Under the pieces are notes generated by a model. The model made no database searches. It had not been told where the DNA came from and saw nothing but the letters and a program-made list of their open reading frames with translations. From the NCBI GenBank assembly GCA_003484865.1, contig DMZT01000504.1, forward strand, positions 1 to 6,843: a stretch of 6,843 nt of DNA, in the 5' to 3' direction. Positions 1-5,500 of this stretch are shown here, piece by piece. Made by a program: the position numbers and the translations under genes. Source of the stretch: Stenotrophomonas sp. GTDB taxonomy: Bacteria; Pseudomonadota; Gammaproteobacteria; Xanthomonadales; Xanthomonadaceae. Every line of letters starts with the position of its first letter. Position 1 is the first letter of the stretch.

Positions 1-1
1 G

Positions 2-388
2 GCGCCGTGGCCGCTGCAGGCGGAGCTGTCGCCCGCGGCCGGGCTGGGGCCGCTGCCGGACGCACCGCTGGCGTTCGATGCGGTGTTCACTGCCAATACC
101 CTGCACATCATGAGCTGGGCGCACGTGCAGGCGTTGTTCGCCGGGTTGCCTGCCGTGATGGCCGAGGACGCCGTGCTGTGCGTCTACGGTCCGTTCAACG
201 CCCACGGTGCCTACAGCAGCGAGAGCAATCGCCAGTTCGATGCGTGGCTGAAGGCGCGGGACCCGGCCTCGGGCATCCGCGATGCCGAAGCGGTGGATGC
301 CCTGGCGGCCGGGGTGGGCCTGCGGCTGGCCGAGGACGTGGCGATGCCGGCCAACAACCGCCTGCGGGTGTGGCGGCGCGCCGGGTAG
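2..388 (+). CDS. DUF938 family SAM-dependent methyltransferase-like protein (3' part only)
   Basis: This is the C-terminal 128 residues of a gene that begins left of the window; the frame is open from base 2 to a TAG at 386-388. The visible sequence matches my memory of DUF938 proteins: a DAVFTANTLHIMSW segment, then LCVYGPFN, then a SESNxxFDAWLKARDPASGIRD stretch and a closing MPANNRLRVWRR. DUF938 proteins are predicted class I SAM-dependent methyltransferases of unknown substrate, probably cytoplasmic. The glycine-rich SAM-binding motif I would lie upstream and cannot be checked here. A GTG at 83 is an internal Val codon, not a start, because the family-like sequence continues upstream of it. 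The stop codon lies inside the GTAG head of a REP element. I am confident of the family and cannot state a reaction. Confidence 0.85.
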   Translation, partial: APWPLQAELSPAAGLGPLPDAPLAFDAVFTANTLHIMSWAHVQALFAGLPAVMAEDAVLCVYGPFNAHGAYSSESNRQFDAWLKARDPASGIRDAEAVDALAAGVGLRLAEDVAMPANNRLRVWRRAG

Positions 389-406
389 ATCCGACCGTTG
401 GTCGGC
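385..406 (+). repeat. GTAG-type REP palindrome (SMAG-like), copy 1
   Basis: The element reads GTAG, two variable bases (AT), then the 15-nt hairpin core CCGACCGTTGGTCGG (6-bp arms, GTT loop), then C. The tetranucleotide GTAG at the foot of a short stem is the hallmark of the Stenotrophomonas maltophilia REP family. The TAG of GTAG is the stop codon of the upstream DUF938 gene. An inverted copy with the same core lies at 2143-2164. Such elements can fold in mRNA and affect 3'-end stability or termination; that role is inferred here. Confidence 0.85.
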
Positions 407-411
407 CGCGC

Positions 412-441
412 TTGGTGCCGGGCCCGCGCTGCGGTTAGGAT
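412..441 (+). promoter_or_regulatory. possible promoter for the secreted TPR-like gene
   Basis: TTGGTG (412-417) and TAGGAT (436-441) are separated by 18 bp and resemble a weak sigma-70 pair; TAGGAT matches the -10 consensus at four of six positions. It would start transcription near 448, just before the hairpin at 451-468. A TAGGCT hexamer also lies upstream of two other genes in the window (1191 and 3742). Evidence is by eye only, and short GC-tolerant hexamers are easy to find by chance. Confidence 0.3.
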
Positions 442-450
442 CAGGAGGGG

Positions 451-468
451 AGGTTGTTGTGACAACCT
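451..468 (+). promoter_or_regulatory. 5'-leader hairpin directly before the Shine-Dalgarno
   Basis: AGGTTGT (451-457) and ACAACCT (462-468) are perfect 7-bp inverted arms around a TGTG loop. The stem ends exactly where the GGGGGAG ribosome-binding site (469-475) of the next gene begins, 5 nt before its ATG. As RNA it could stack beside the ribosome-binding site or protect the 5' end; as DNA it could be an operator. The stem is not followed by a T-run, so a terminator is unlikely. Confidence 0.45.
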
Positions 469-480
469 GGGGGAGTTTGC

Positions 481-1119
481 ATGGCAGTTGCAAGACAGAG
501 GCTGGCCGGCGTGATGCTGGCCATGGGGGCTGGTGTGTTCAATGTGTCGGCGCAATCGCTGCCGGCGGTGCAGGAGTTCTACTTCGACAATGACGTGGCC
601 GCCGCCCCGATGGTGGTGGTGCAGGGCGAGGGCGGGGATCTCGTCGACCAACTGATGAAACACCGCGAGCGCGGCCGCAAGACGCTGGAGGCCACCGTGC
701 AGCTGGCGGGCGTAGCCATCGCGCAGGGCCGCCCTGAGCTGGGACGCAGTCTTTACGAACAGGCCGCCACGACCGCGTCGGCCAGTTCGGTGGTGGGCCG
801 TTCCGTGCGGTGGAACTATGGCTGGGATCTGTTCCGCCTCGGGGAGACCGACGCTGCACTGGCCCAGTGGACAGCGGCCCAGAACACGCTGCGCGGGAAC
901 CCCGGGTGGGTGCCGCCCACCTTCGCGCTGGCCTTGTGGACGCTGGGCCGCAAGACCGAAGCCGTGCAGTGGTATGCCGCGGCCGTGCGCACCGAGCCAC
1001 AGCAGTGGAACGGAACGGACCGCTATGCCGAACTGTTGCCGGGTTGGCGCGACAGCGAACGCAGCACGCTGGCCGAGGTACAGCGGGCGTGGGCAGAGAA
1101 GCCGCCCGCCTGGCCGTGA
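481..1119 (+). CDS. secreted tetratricopeptide-repeat-like protein, tryptophan-rich
   Basis: A 212-residue protein with a likely Sec signal peptide: basic start (MAVARQR), hydrophobic run at about residues 8-20, and a plausible cleavage after VSA at 24. The mature part (about 187 residues) is predicted to be periplasmic. Two stretches look like TPR helix pairs: residues about 108-141, with FRLGETDAALAQW, and about 147-175, with LWTLGRKTEAVQWYAAAVRTEP. Ten tryptophans fall between residues 111 and 211. TPR folds usually bind peptides or partner proteins, but no enzymatic motif is visible and the function is unknown. The ATG at 481 is supported by GGGGGAG five bases upstream and by the signal peptide. 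It sits 92 bp after the DUF938 gene, separated by a REP element and a hairpin, so it is probably transcribed on its own. Confidence 0.8.
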   Translation: MAVARQRLAGVMLAMGAGVFNVSAQSLPAVQEFYFDNDVAAAPMVVVQGEGGDLVDQLMKHRERGRKTLEATVQLAGVAIAQGRPELGRSLYEQAATTASASSVVGRSVRWNYGWDLFRLGETDAALAQWTAAQNTLRGNPGWVPPTFALALWTLGRKTEAVQWYAAAVRTEPQQWNGTDRYAELLPGWRDSERSTLAEVQRAWAEKPPAWP

Positions 1120-1132
1120 TCGGGGCGGGTGA

Positions 1133-1176
1133 GGCCGCCGTACCCTTCCGTTTCGACCATGGTCGGGGCGGCGGCC
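1133..1176. promoter_or_regulatory. nested inverted repeat upstream of the transporter gene
   Basis: Outer arms GGCCGCCG (1133-1140) and CGGCGGCC (1169-1176) are perfect reverse complements. Inside them lies a 12-bp perfect palindrome, CGACCATGGTCG (1154-1165). The structure fills the 83-bp gap between the secreted TPR-like gene and the transporter. It could be a hairpin attenuating read-through from the upstream gene, an operator for the transporter promoter, or both. No T-run follows, so it is not a classical terminator. Confidence 0.4.
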
Positions 1177-1190
1177 ACTGCCGGATCGGC

Positions 1191-1196
1191 TAGGCT
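1191..1196 (+). promoter_or_regulatory. possible -10 box of a leaderless transporter mRNA
   Basis: TAGGCT ends six bases before the ATG at 1203, the spacing expected if transcription starts at or next to the A of the start codon. There is no recognisable Shine-Dalgarno in the bases between (GTCGCG). No good -35 hexamer is visible 16-18 bp upstream. Low confidence; an RNA 5'-end map would decide. Confidence 0.3.
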
Positions 1197-1202
1197 GTCG
1201 CG

Positions 1203-2135
1203 ATGGCGTTCGATGCATTCGCTCTCATCCTGACCATGCTCGGCCTGGGCATGGCGTTCTCGCGTCTGCGCGCGTTGCCCGACAACACGGCCGATGTGCT
1301 CAACCGCATCGTGCTGTATGTCTGCCTGCCGTCGGCGGTGCTGATCTACGTCCCGCGGCTGCATCTGGATATCAGCCTGATCGGGCTGGTCGCCACGCCG
1401 TGGTTGTTGATGCTGTGCACGCTGGCCGGGGTCAGCCTGGCCACGCGCGTCTTCGGCTTCGCCCGCGACGTGCATGCGGTGCTGCTGATCTGCGTGGCGC
1501 TGTCCAATTCCAGTTTCATCGGCTACCCGATGGTGCGTGCGCTGCTCGGTGATCACGCACTGCCGTATGCGGTGGTCTACGACCAGTTCGGCACCTTCGT
1601 GCTGCTGTCCACGTTCGGCCTGTATGTGATCGCGCGCTACAGCGGCGACACCCCGCCTACCGCCGCGCAGATCCTGCTGCGGATCGCGAAGTTCCCGCCG
1701 CTGTGGGCGTTGCTGTTCGCGTTGACCCTGATGCCTGAACAGCCGCCGGGCTGGATCGGCACCGGACTGAAGCAGCTGGCCGATGCGATGCTGCCGCTGG
1801 TGATGCTGGCGGTCGGTTTCTCCATCCAGCTGCGCCTGCCACTGGATGAACTCAAGCCCCTGGGCATCGGGTTGCTGCTCAAGCTGCTGGTGATGCCGGC
1901 ACTGGCGCTGCCGATCTCCTGGGCGTTCGGCCTGCACGGCACAATGCTGCAGGCCAATGTGCTGGAGTCGGCGATGCCGACCATGATCACCGCCGCCGCG
2001 CTGGCAATGTCCCATCGCCTGGCCCCGCGCCTGGCCGCTGCACTGGTCGGCTACGGGATCCTGCTGTCACTGGTGACGCTGCCGGCGTGGGTGTGGGTGT
2101 TGCAGCGCGGGGCCGGTGTTCAGGGGCCGCCGTGA
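1203..2135 (+). CDS. AEC family (auxin efflux carrier-like) transporter
   Basis: A 310-residue, very hydrophobic inner-membrane protein with about ten candidate membrane segments spread over its whole length, the usual size for the AEC (membrane transport protein) family. Recognisable features are the CLPSAVL segment (41-47), the polar SNSSFIGYP motif (101-109) in a membrane region, and the ESAMPTMITAAALA segment (255-268) in the second half, which suits the family's repeat architecture with polar, kinked helices. Bacterial AEC members export or exchange small organic anions such as malate or malonate; the substrate cannot be read from this sequence. The ATG at 1203 starts directly in the first membrane helix and lacks a Shine-Dalgarno, consistent with a leaderless transcript. 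Its 3' end converges on the AAA ATPase gene, with 25 bp and a REP element between the two stop codons. Confidence 0.9.
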   Translation: MAFDAFALILTMLGLGMAFSRLRALPDNTADVLNRIVLYVCLPSAVLIYVPRLHLDISLIGLVATPWLLMLCTLAGVSLATRVFGFARDVHAVLLICVALSNSSFIGYPMVRALLGDHALPYAVVYDQFGTFVLLSTFGLYVIARYSGDTPPTAAQILLRIAKFPPLWALLFALTLMPEQPPGWIGTGLKQLADAMLPLVMLAVGFSIQLRLPLDELKPLGIGLLLKLLVMPALALPISWAFGLHGTMLQANVLESAMPTMITAAALAMSHRLAPRLAAALVGYGILLSLVTLPAWVWVLQRGAGVQGPP

Positions 2136-2142
2136 TGCGGCA

Positions 2143-2164
2143 GCCGACCAACGGTCGGCGCTAC
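2143..2164 (-). repeat. GTAG-type REP palindrome (SMAG-like), copy 2, inverted
   Basis: Read on the minus strand: GTAG, two variable bases (CG), then the same CCGACCGTTGGTCGG core as copy 1, then C. The flanking G/C pair extends the stem to 7 bp. It occupies most of the 25-bp gap between two convergent genes and overlaps the end of the minus-strand gene, whose TAG stop (2161-2163) is the TAG of GTAG. In this position the hairpin could limit transcription read-through in both directions, which is inferred. Confidence 0.87.
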
Positions 2165-3645
2165 GCGTCCGCGCTGACGGTGCGCCCGCGTGCCCACTCG
2201 CGCAGCGCGGTGACCTGTTCGGCCATCAGCACCGACAACGGCCGGCTGCCGCGGATCTCCTGCATCAACAGTTCGGTATCCAGCACGCGTGATTCGGCAT
2301 GCGCGGCGTACAGCCCCGAGACCACCGCCTGTTCGATCTCCGCACCGGAGAAGCCATCCGCCGCGGCCGCCAGCGCGGGCAGCGCGAAGTCGTCGGCATT
2401 GAGCTGGCGCTTGCCCAGGTGCAGGCGCAGCAGCTCGACCCGGGTGTTGGCATCGGGCAGATCGACGAAGAAGATTTCGTCGAAACGGCCCTTGCGCAGC
2501 AGCTCGGCCGGCAGTTCATGCACCTGGTTGGCCGTGGCGACGATGAACACCGTGCTCTTGCGCTCGGCCAGCCAGGTCAGCAGGTGGCCGAGCACGCGGC
2601 GCGACACGCCGCCGTCTTCGCCGCCACTGGCCAGGCCTTTCTCGATCTCATCGATCCACAGCACGCACGGGGCCAGCTGCTCGGCCGAGGCGAGTGCGTC
2701 GCGCAGGTTCTTCTCGGTCTCGCCGTGGTACTTGTCGTACAGGCTGCCGAAGTCCAACCGCAGCAGTGGCACGCCGAAACCGGCCGCGGTTGCCTTGGCC
2801 AGCATCGATTTGCCGCAGCCCTGCACACCGAGCAGCAGCATGCCCTTGGGCGGGTCCAGGCCGGCCGGGCCCGCGCCGCCGAGGAACACCGGCCGACGCT
2901 GGTTGACCCAGCGCTTGAGCCGGTTGGCCCCGGCCACGTCGGCAAAGCGGGTGGTGTCGTATTCGAAGTGCAGGTGGCCGGCCCGGTTGAGCAGCTCGAA
3001 CTTGAGCCGGGCCAGCTGTGGCAGGTCGTCCTGGCTGAGTGCGCCGTCGGCGAAGATCAGCTGCCGGGCGATCCGCCGCGCGTCGACCAGGCTCAGTCCG
3101 CGCAGGTTGTGCAGGATCTTCTGGACCGCCTCGTTGTCCACCTCCACGCGCCGCCCGCCGTTCTCGCGCGCATAGGTTTCAGCTTCCTCGCGCAGCATCT
3201 TCAGCAGCGCGTTGAGGTCGGGCAGGCGCGGATTGAAGCGGGTGGCCAGCGCTTCCAGCTCGGCCGGCAGCTCGACCTTGGCCCCGATCAGCACCAGCAC
3301 ATGGGCCTCGCAGTGCCGCCGCTGGATCAGGTCGCGCAGGGCGCGCTGGTGGCTGGCATAGCCCAGGTAGGGGTGGAAATCGAGCAGCAGATAGATGCCG
3401 CGCTGCTCGGCCTGGCGGATCATCTGCAGGGCCGAACTGGCATCGGGCGGGCCGACCGGGTCGTCCTCGCGGTCCATGTCGATCCGGCGCAGGCCCTCGG
3501 TGATCGACCAGCGGTGCAGGGCACGCCAGACATGCATCAGGGTCTGGCGGAACAGCTCCACCACCCGGCCCTCATCCTGGGTCTCGATGATGATCAGCGG
3601 GGTGTTGGCGCGGATCAGCGCGCTCAGGTCCTGTAGTTCGCTCAT
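2161..3645 (-). CDS. Ycf46-like AAA+ ATPase
   Basis: A 494-residue cytoplasmic P-loop ATPase. Residues 1 to about 225 form a poorly characterised N-terminal domain, beginning LSALIRANTPLIIIET and typical of Ycf46-like proteins. Residues about 232-450 form one classical AAA module: FADVAG (234-239), Walker A GVQGCGKS (273-280), GETEKNLR (309-316), Walker B CVLWIDEIE (327-335), sensor-1 TAN (371-373), arginine fingers in RKGRFDE (384-390; R384 and R387), and the GFSGAEIE segment (431-438). All catalytic residues appear intact. The order and wording match cyanobacterial and plastid Ycf46 as I remember it. Ycf46 has been linked to carbon and photosynthesis regulation there, and its role in non-photosynthetic proteobacteria is unknown. 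I chose ATG 3645 (MSELQDL) over an in-frame GTG at 3675 because a plausible extended -10 overlaps that GTG. The stop codon comes from a REP element. Confidence 0.9.
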   Translation of the reverse strand: MSELQDLSALIRANTPLIIIETQDEGRVVELFRQTLMHVWRALHRWSITEGLRRIDMDREDDPVGPPDASSALQMIRQAEQRGIYLLLDFHPYLGYASHQRALRDLIQRRHCEAHVLVLIGAKVELPAELEALATRFNPRLPDLNALLKMLREEAETYARENGGRRVEVDNEAVQKILHNLRGLSLVDARRIARQLIFADGALSQDDLPQLARLKFELLNRAGHLHFEYDTTRFADVAGANRLKRWVNQRRPVFLGGAGPAGLDPPKGMLLLGVQGCGKSMLAKATAAGFGVPLLRLDFGSLYDKYHGETEKNLRDALASAEQLAPCVLWIDEIEKGLASGGEDGGVSRRVLGHLLTWLAERKSTVFIVATANQVHELPAELLRKGRFDEIFFVDLPDANTRVELLRLHLGKRQLNADDFALPALAAAADGFSGAEIEQAVVSGLYAAHAESRVLDTELLMQEIRGSRPLSVLMAEQVTALREWARGRTVSADA

Positions 3646-3673
3646 GCTGGCGGTCAGTCCATTGGAACCACCC

Positions 3674-3682
3674 ACGATAGCA
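3674..3682 (-). promoter_or_regulatory. possible extended -10 promoter of the AAA ATPase gene
   Basis: On the minus strand this reads TGCTATCGT, fitting the extended -10 pattern TGnTATnnT. Transcription would begin near 3667 and leave a leader of about 22 nt before the ATG at 3645. No strong -35 is visible, which extended -10 promoters tolerate. It faces away from the ParA cluster promoter in the same 132-bp gap. Confidence 0.35.
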
Positions 3683-3727
3683 AAGCCGTGGCCGTCGGTT
3701 CTGGTTCAGCGCTGCGACTATCTCCGT

Positions 3728-3761
3728 CACAGGCGCCGGTGTAGGCTGCGGGAACGTTCCC
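3728..3761. promoter_or_regulatory. candidate promoter/operator of the ParA-SixA-YceI-PLD cluster
   Basis: Two dyads flank a TAGGCT hexamer (3742-3747) that could be a -10 box. Upstream is an imperfect 14-bp dyad, CACAGGCGCCGGTG (3728-3741, one mispaired position per arm). Downstream is a perfect 12-bp palindrome, GGGAACGTTCCC (3750-3761). If TAGGCT is the -10, the palindrome would cover the transcription start, a classic repressor position. No clear -35 is present, so the promoter might need an activator. The identity of any regulator is unknown. Confidence 0.4.
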
Positions 3762-3777
3762 CGGAAGCGAGGCTTGC

Positions 3778-4410
3778 ATGAAGACGATCCTGGTGGCCGG
3801 TTCCAAGGGCGGGGTGGGCAAGACCACCGTCGCCACCCACCTGGCGGCGCATTCGGCATTGGAAGGCAAACGGACCGTCCTGGCCGATGCCGATCCACAG
3901 GGCTCCAGCACCCGCTGGGCGCAACGCCGCTCGGTCCTGGAAAGCGCCGTGCTGCCGATCGACGTGTACCGCAAAAAGAGCTGGGAACGACTGGTTCCCG
4001 AGGGCACCGACGAGGTCATCATCGATGCCCCGGCCGGTGCGATGGCCGACGATATTCCGCATTTCCTTGACGTTGCCGATGCGGTGGTGGTCCCCGTGCT
4101 GCCCTCCGCGCTGGACATCGAAGCCATCGTCGGCTTCCTCAACAGCCTGTCCAAGGTTCCCCGCGTACATAACCGCCGCCTGCCGGTCGGGCTGGTGCTC
4201 AACCGCACCAAACCCTGGACGCAGACCTCGCAACAGGCGATACAGATGTTGGCCGATTGGCCGTATGAGGTCGTCGCGCAGTTGCGCGACAGCCAAAGCT
4301 ATGTGGTGATGGTCGGGCTCGGACGGAGTCTGTTCGACTACCGCTCGGCCCAGGTGCGCGAGCACCAGAATGACTGGGAGCCGCTGTTGAAGTGGCTGAA
4401 GAAAGCCTGA
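3778..4410 (+). CDS. ParA family ATPase (orphan, short form)
   Basis: A 210-residue cytoplasmic P-loop ATPase of the ParA/MinD superfamily. The deviant Walker A motif KGGVGKTT (residues 10-17) keeps the signature lysine K10 and catalytic K15. Walker A' is [11 protein letters not shown] (37-47), and the Walker B-like strand is VIIDAPAG (80-87). The protein begins at the P-loop, without the N-terminal helix-turn-helix seen in type Ia plasmid ParAs, and is short for a chromosomal partition ATPase. No ParB gene or parS-like site is visible nearby, so it is an orphan. Such proteins often position cargo other than chromosomes, such as chemotaxis clusters, microcompartments or pili; the cargo here is unknown. 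ATG 3778 has a GCGAGG ribosome-binding site (3767-3772) five bases upstream. It leads a tight cluster with sixA-like, YceI and PLD genes. Confidence 0.9.
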   Translation: MKTILVAGSKGGVGKTTVATHLAAHSALEGKRTVLADADPQGSSTRWAQRRSVLESAVLPIDVYRKKSWERLVPEGTDEVIIDAPAGAMADDIPHFLDVADAVVVPVLPSALDIEAIVGFLNSLSKVPRVHNRRLPVGLVLNRTKPWTQTSQQAIQMLADWPYEVVAQLRDSQSYVVMVGLGRSLFDYRSAQVREHQNDWEPLLKWLKKA

Positions 4411-4423
4411 CACGAGAGATCCC

Positions 4424-4900
4424 ATGCGAGAACTGATACTGCTGCGTCACGCCCATGCTGAAACCGCCAGCACCGGCCAGGCCGATCTGGACCGCCCGCT
4501 GTCGCCGGTCGGTCTGGCCGAAGCCGAGGCCGCCGGCCGCTGGCTCAAGGAAAACAATCTGCTGCCGGACTGCGTGCTCTGCTCGCCGTCGCGGCGGACC
4601 CGCGAAACCCTGGAAGCCGTCCTGGGCATCACCGGCTTCGTCGAGAAGCGGCTGGAGGATGCTGTCTATGAGGCCACCCCCGGCACCCTGATGGGGTTGA
4701 TCGATGCACGCCGCGATGTGGACCGCCTGCTGGTGGTGGGCCATAACCCCGGCCTGGAACAACTGGTGGCCCTGATGAGCGAGGGCACCAGCAGCGACTA
4801 CCGGGGCATGCCGCCGGGTGGGATCGCGGTACTGGCCTTCGACCGTGAGGCCGCCATCGAGCCTGGCGTGGCCAGCCTGACCGCCTTCTGGTGGCCGTAA
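4424..4900 (+). CDS. sixA: SixA-type phosphohistidine phosphatase
   Basis: A 158-residue member of the histidine phosphatase (phosphoglycerate mutase-like) superfamily, close to the usual SixA length. The catalytic RHA motif is at the N-terminus (LLRHAHAE, R8-H9-A10, H9 being the phospho-acceptor). The SPxxRxxxT motif follows at 54-62 (R58, T62), E83 is a likely acid in VYEATP, and the second catalytic histidine H107 sits in VVGHNPGLE. SixA removes phosphate from phosphohistidine on HPt domains of hybrid sensor kinases in Escherichia coli, and has also been tied to the nitrogen phosphotransferase system. The partner here is not shown by the sequence. No signal peptide is present, so it is cytoplasmic. 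It begins 13 nt after the ParA stop, so co-transcription is likely. Its TAA stop lies one codon before the next gene's start, in the same frame. Confidence 0.9.
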   Translation: MRELILLRHAHAETASTGQADLDRPLSPVGLAEAEAAGRWLKENNLLPDCVLCSPSRRTRETLEAVLGITGFVEKRLEDAVYEATPGTLMGLIDARRDVDRLLVVGHNPGLEQLVALMSEGTSSDYRGMPPGGIAVLAFDREAAIEPGVASLTAFWWP

Positions 4901-4903
4901 GCA

Positions 4904-5500
4904 GTGTGGGCAGTCCGCGCGGCGTGGTCCGGGCTGCTGTTGATGGCAGGGGCGGTGCATGCCGCCCCGCCGTCGTCGGTACCGGCTCCGACCAGCCATG
5001 CCCTGGCCTTCGATACGGCCAGTTCGCGCTTCGGGTTTGAGATCCGGACGCGGCTGGGACAGCGCATCGAGGGCGTGTTCCCGCGCTTTGAAGGCAACAT
5101 CGAGGTGCTCTCCGACGGTCGCCACCAGGTGCACCTGCGGATGTTCACCCGTTATGTGGAAATCCCCGGCAAGCCCCGGTACACCGGCTGGATGCGCGGC
5201 GAGGAGTTCTTCGACTCGGCCCGCTACCCGGTGGTCGAGTTCGACTCGCTGCCCTACTGGCCCGAGGTGGTGGACAAGGGCGGCAGCATCCAGGGCCGGC
5301 TGATCCTGCGCGGGGTCAGCCATCCGGAGACCCTGCGGGTCGAGCCGCCGGCCTGTGCCCGGGCCGGGTATGATTGCGATGTGGTCAGCCGCGGTACCGT
5401 CCAACGTGGCCGGTATGGAATGGACAGCTGGCAGCTTGCCCTGAGTGATCGAGTGACCTTTGTATTGCGTGCGCGTCTGAGCGAGGCGCCGAAACCGTGA
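4904..5500 (+). CDS. YceI family periplasmic protein
   Basis: A 198-residue protein with a short signal peptide: hydrophobic stretch to residue 17 and probable cleavage after AVHA at 20, so periplasmic. The mature part matches YceI, a lipocalin-like beta-barrel family that binds isoprenoid or other amphiphilic lipids. Visible family segments are RFGFEIRTRLGQRIEGVFPRF-like sequence (42-62), FFDSARYPVVEFDS (102-115), GRLILRGVSHPETL (131-144) and the closing RYGMDSW...SDRVTFVLRARL region (170-192). Cysteines 151 and 158 could form a disulfide. GTG 4904 is the first possible start after the in-frame TAA of the SixA gene, and an ATG at 4943 would cut through the signal peptide, so GTG is preferred. 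The Shine-Dalgarno is weak, suggesting translational coupling. The end overlaps the next gene by four bases. Confidence 0.87.
   Translation: MWAVRAAWSGLLLMAGAVHAAPPSSVPAPTSHALAFDTASSRFGFEIRTRLGQRIEGVFPRFEGNIEVLSDGRHQVHLRMFTRYVEIPGKPRYTGWMRGEEFFDSARYPVVEFDSLPYWPEVVDKGGSIQGRLILRGVSHPETLRVEPPACARAGYDCDVVSRGTVQRGRYGMDSWQLALSDRVTFVLRARLSEAPKP

Noticed and set aside
7..438. A plus-strand frame with a start at 7 overlapping the DUF938 gene
   Set aside because: Its Arg/Gly/Ala-rich translation has no family signature, while the other frame carries DUF938 motifs through to 388.
2136..2160. Intrinsic terminator between the convergent genes
   Set aside because: The hairpin present is the REP palindrome and no T-run follows it on either strand, so a classical Rho-independent terminator is not supported.
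2299..3636. A 445-codon plus-strand open frame opposite the AAA ATPase gene
   Set aside because: The complementary strand encodes an intact ATPase with all motifs; this frame gives Gln/Val/Gly-rich sequence without recognisable domains.
3646..3675. Ten-residue N-terminal extension of the AAA ATPase from GTG 3675
   Set aside because: The extension overlaps a candidate extended -10, and family members as I recall them start at the MSELQDL position.
3741..3762. GTAG at 3741-3744 followed by the GGGAACGTTCCC palindrome, considered as a third REP copy
   Set aside because: The stem does not begin within one to two bases of GTAG, has no loop, and shares no core with the two true copies; it fits a promoter/operator better.
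3727..4425. A 232-codon minus-strand open frame opposite the ParA gene
   Set aside because: It is a shadow of the ParA coding sequence with no signature of its own.
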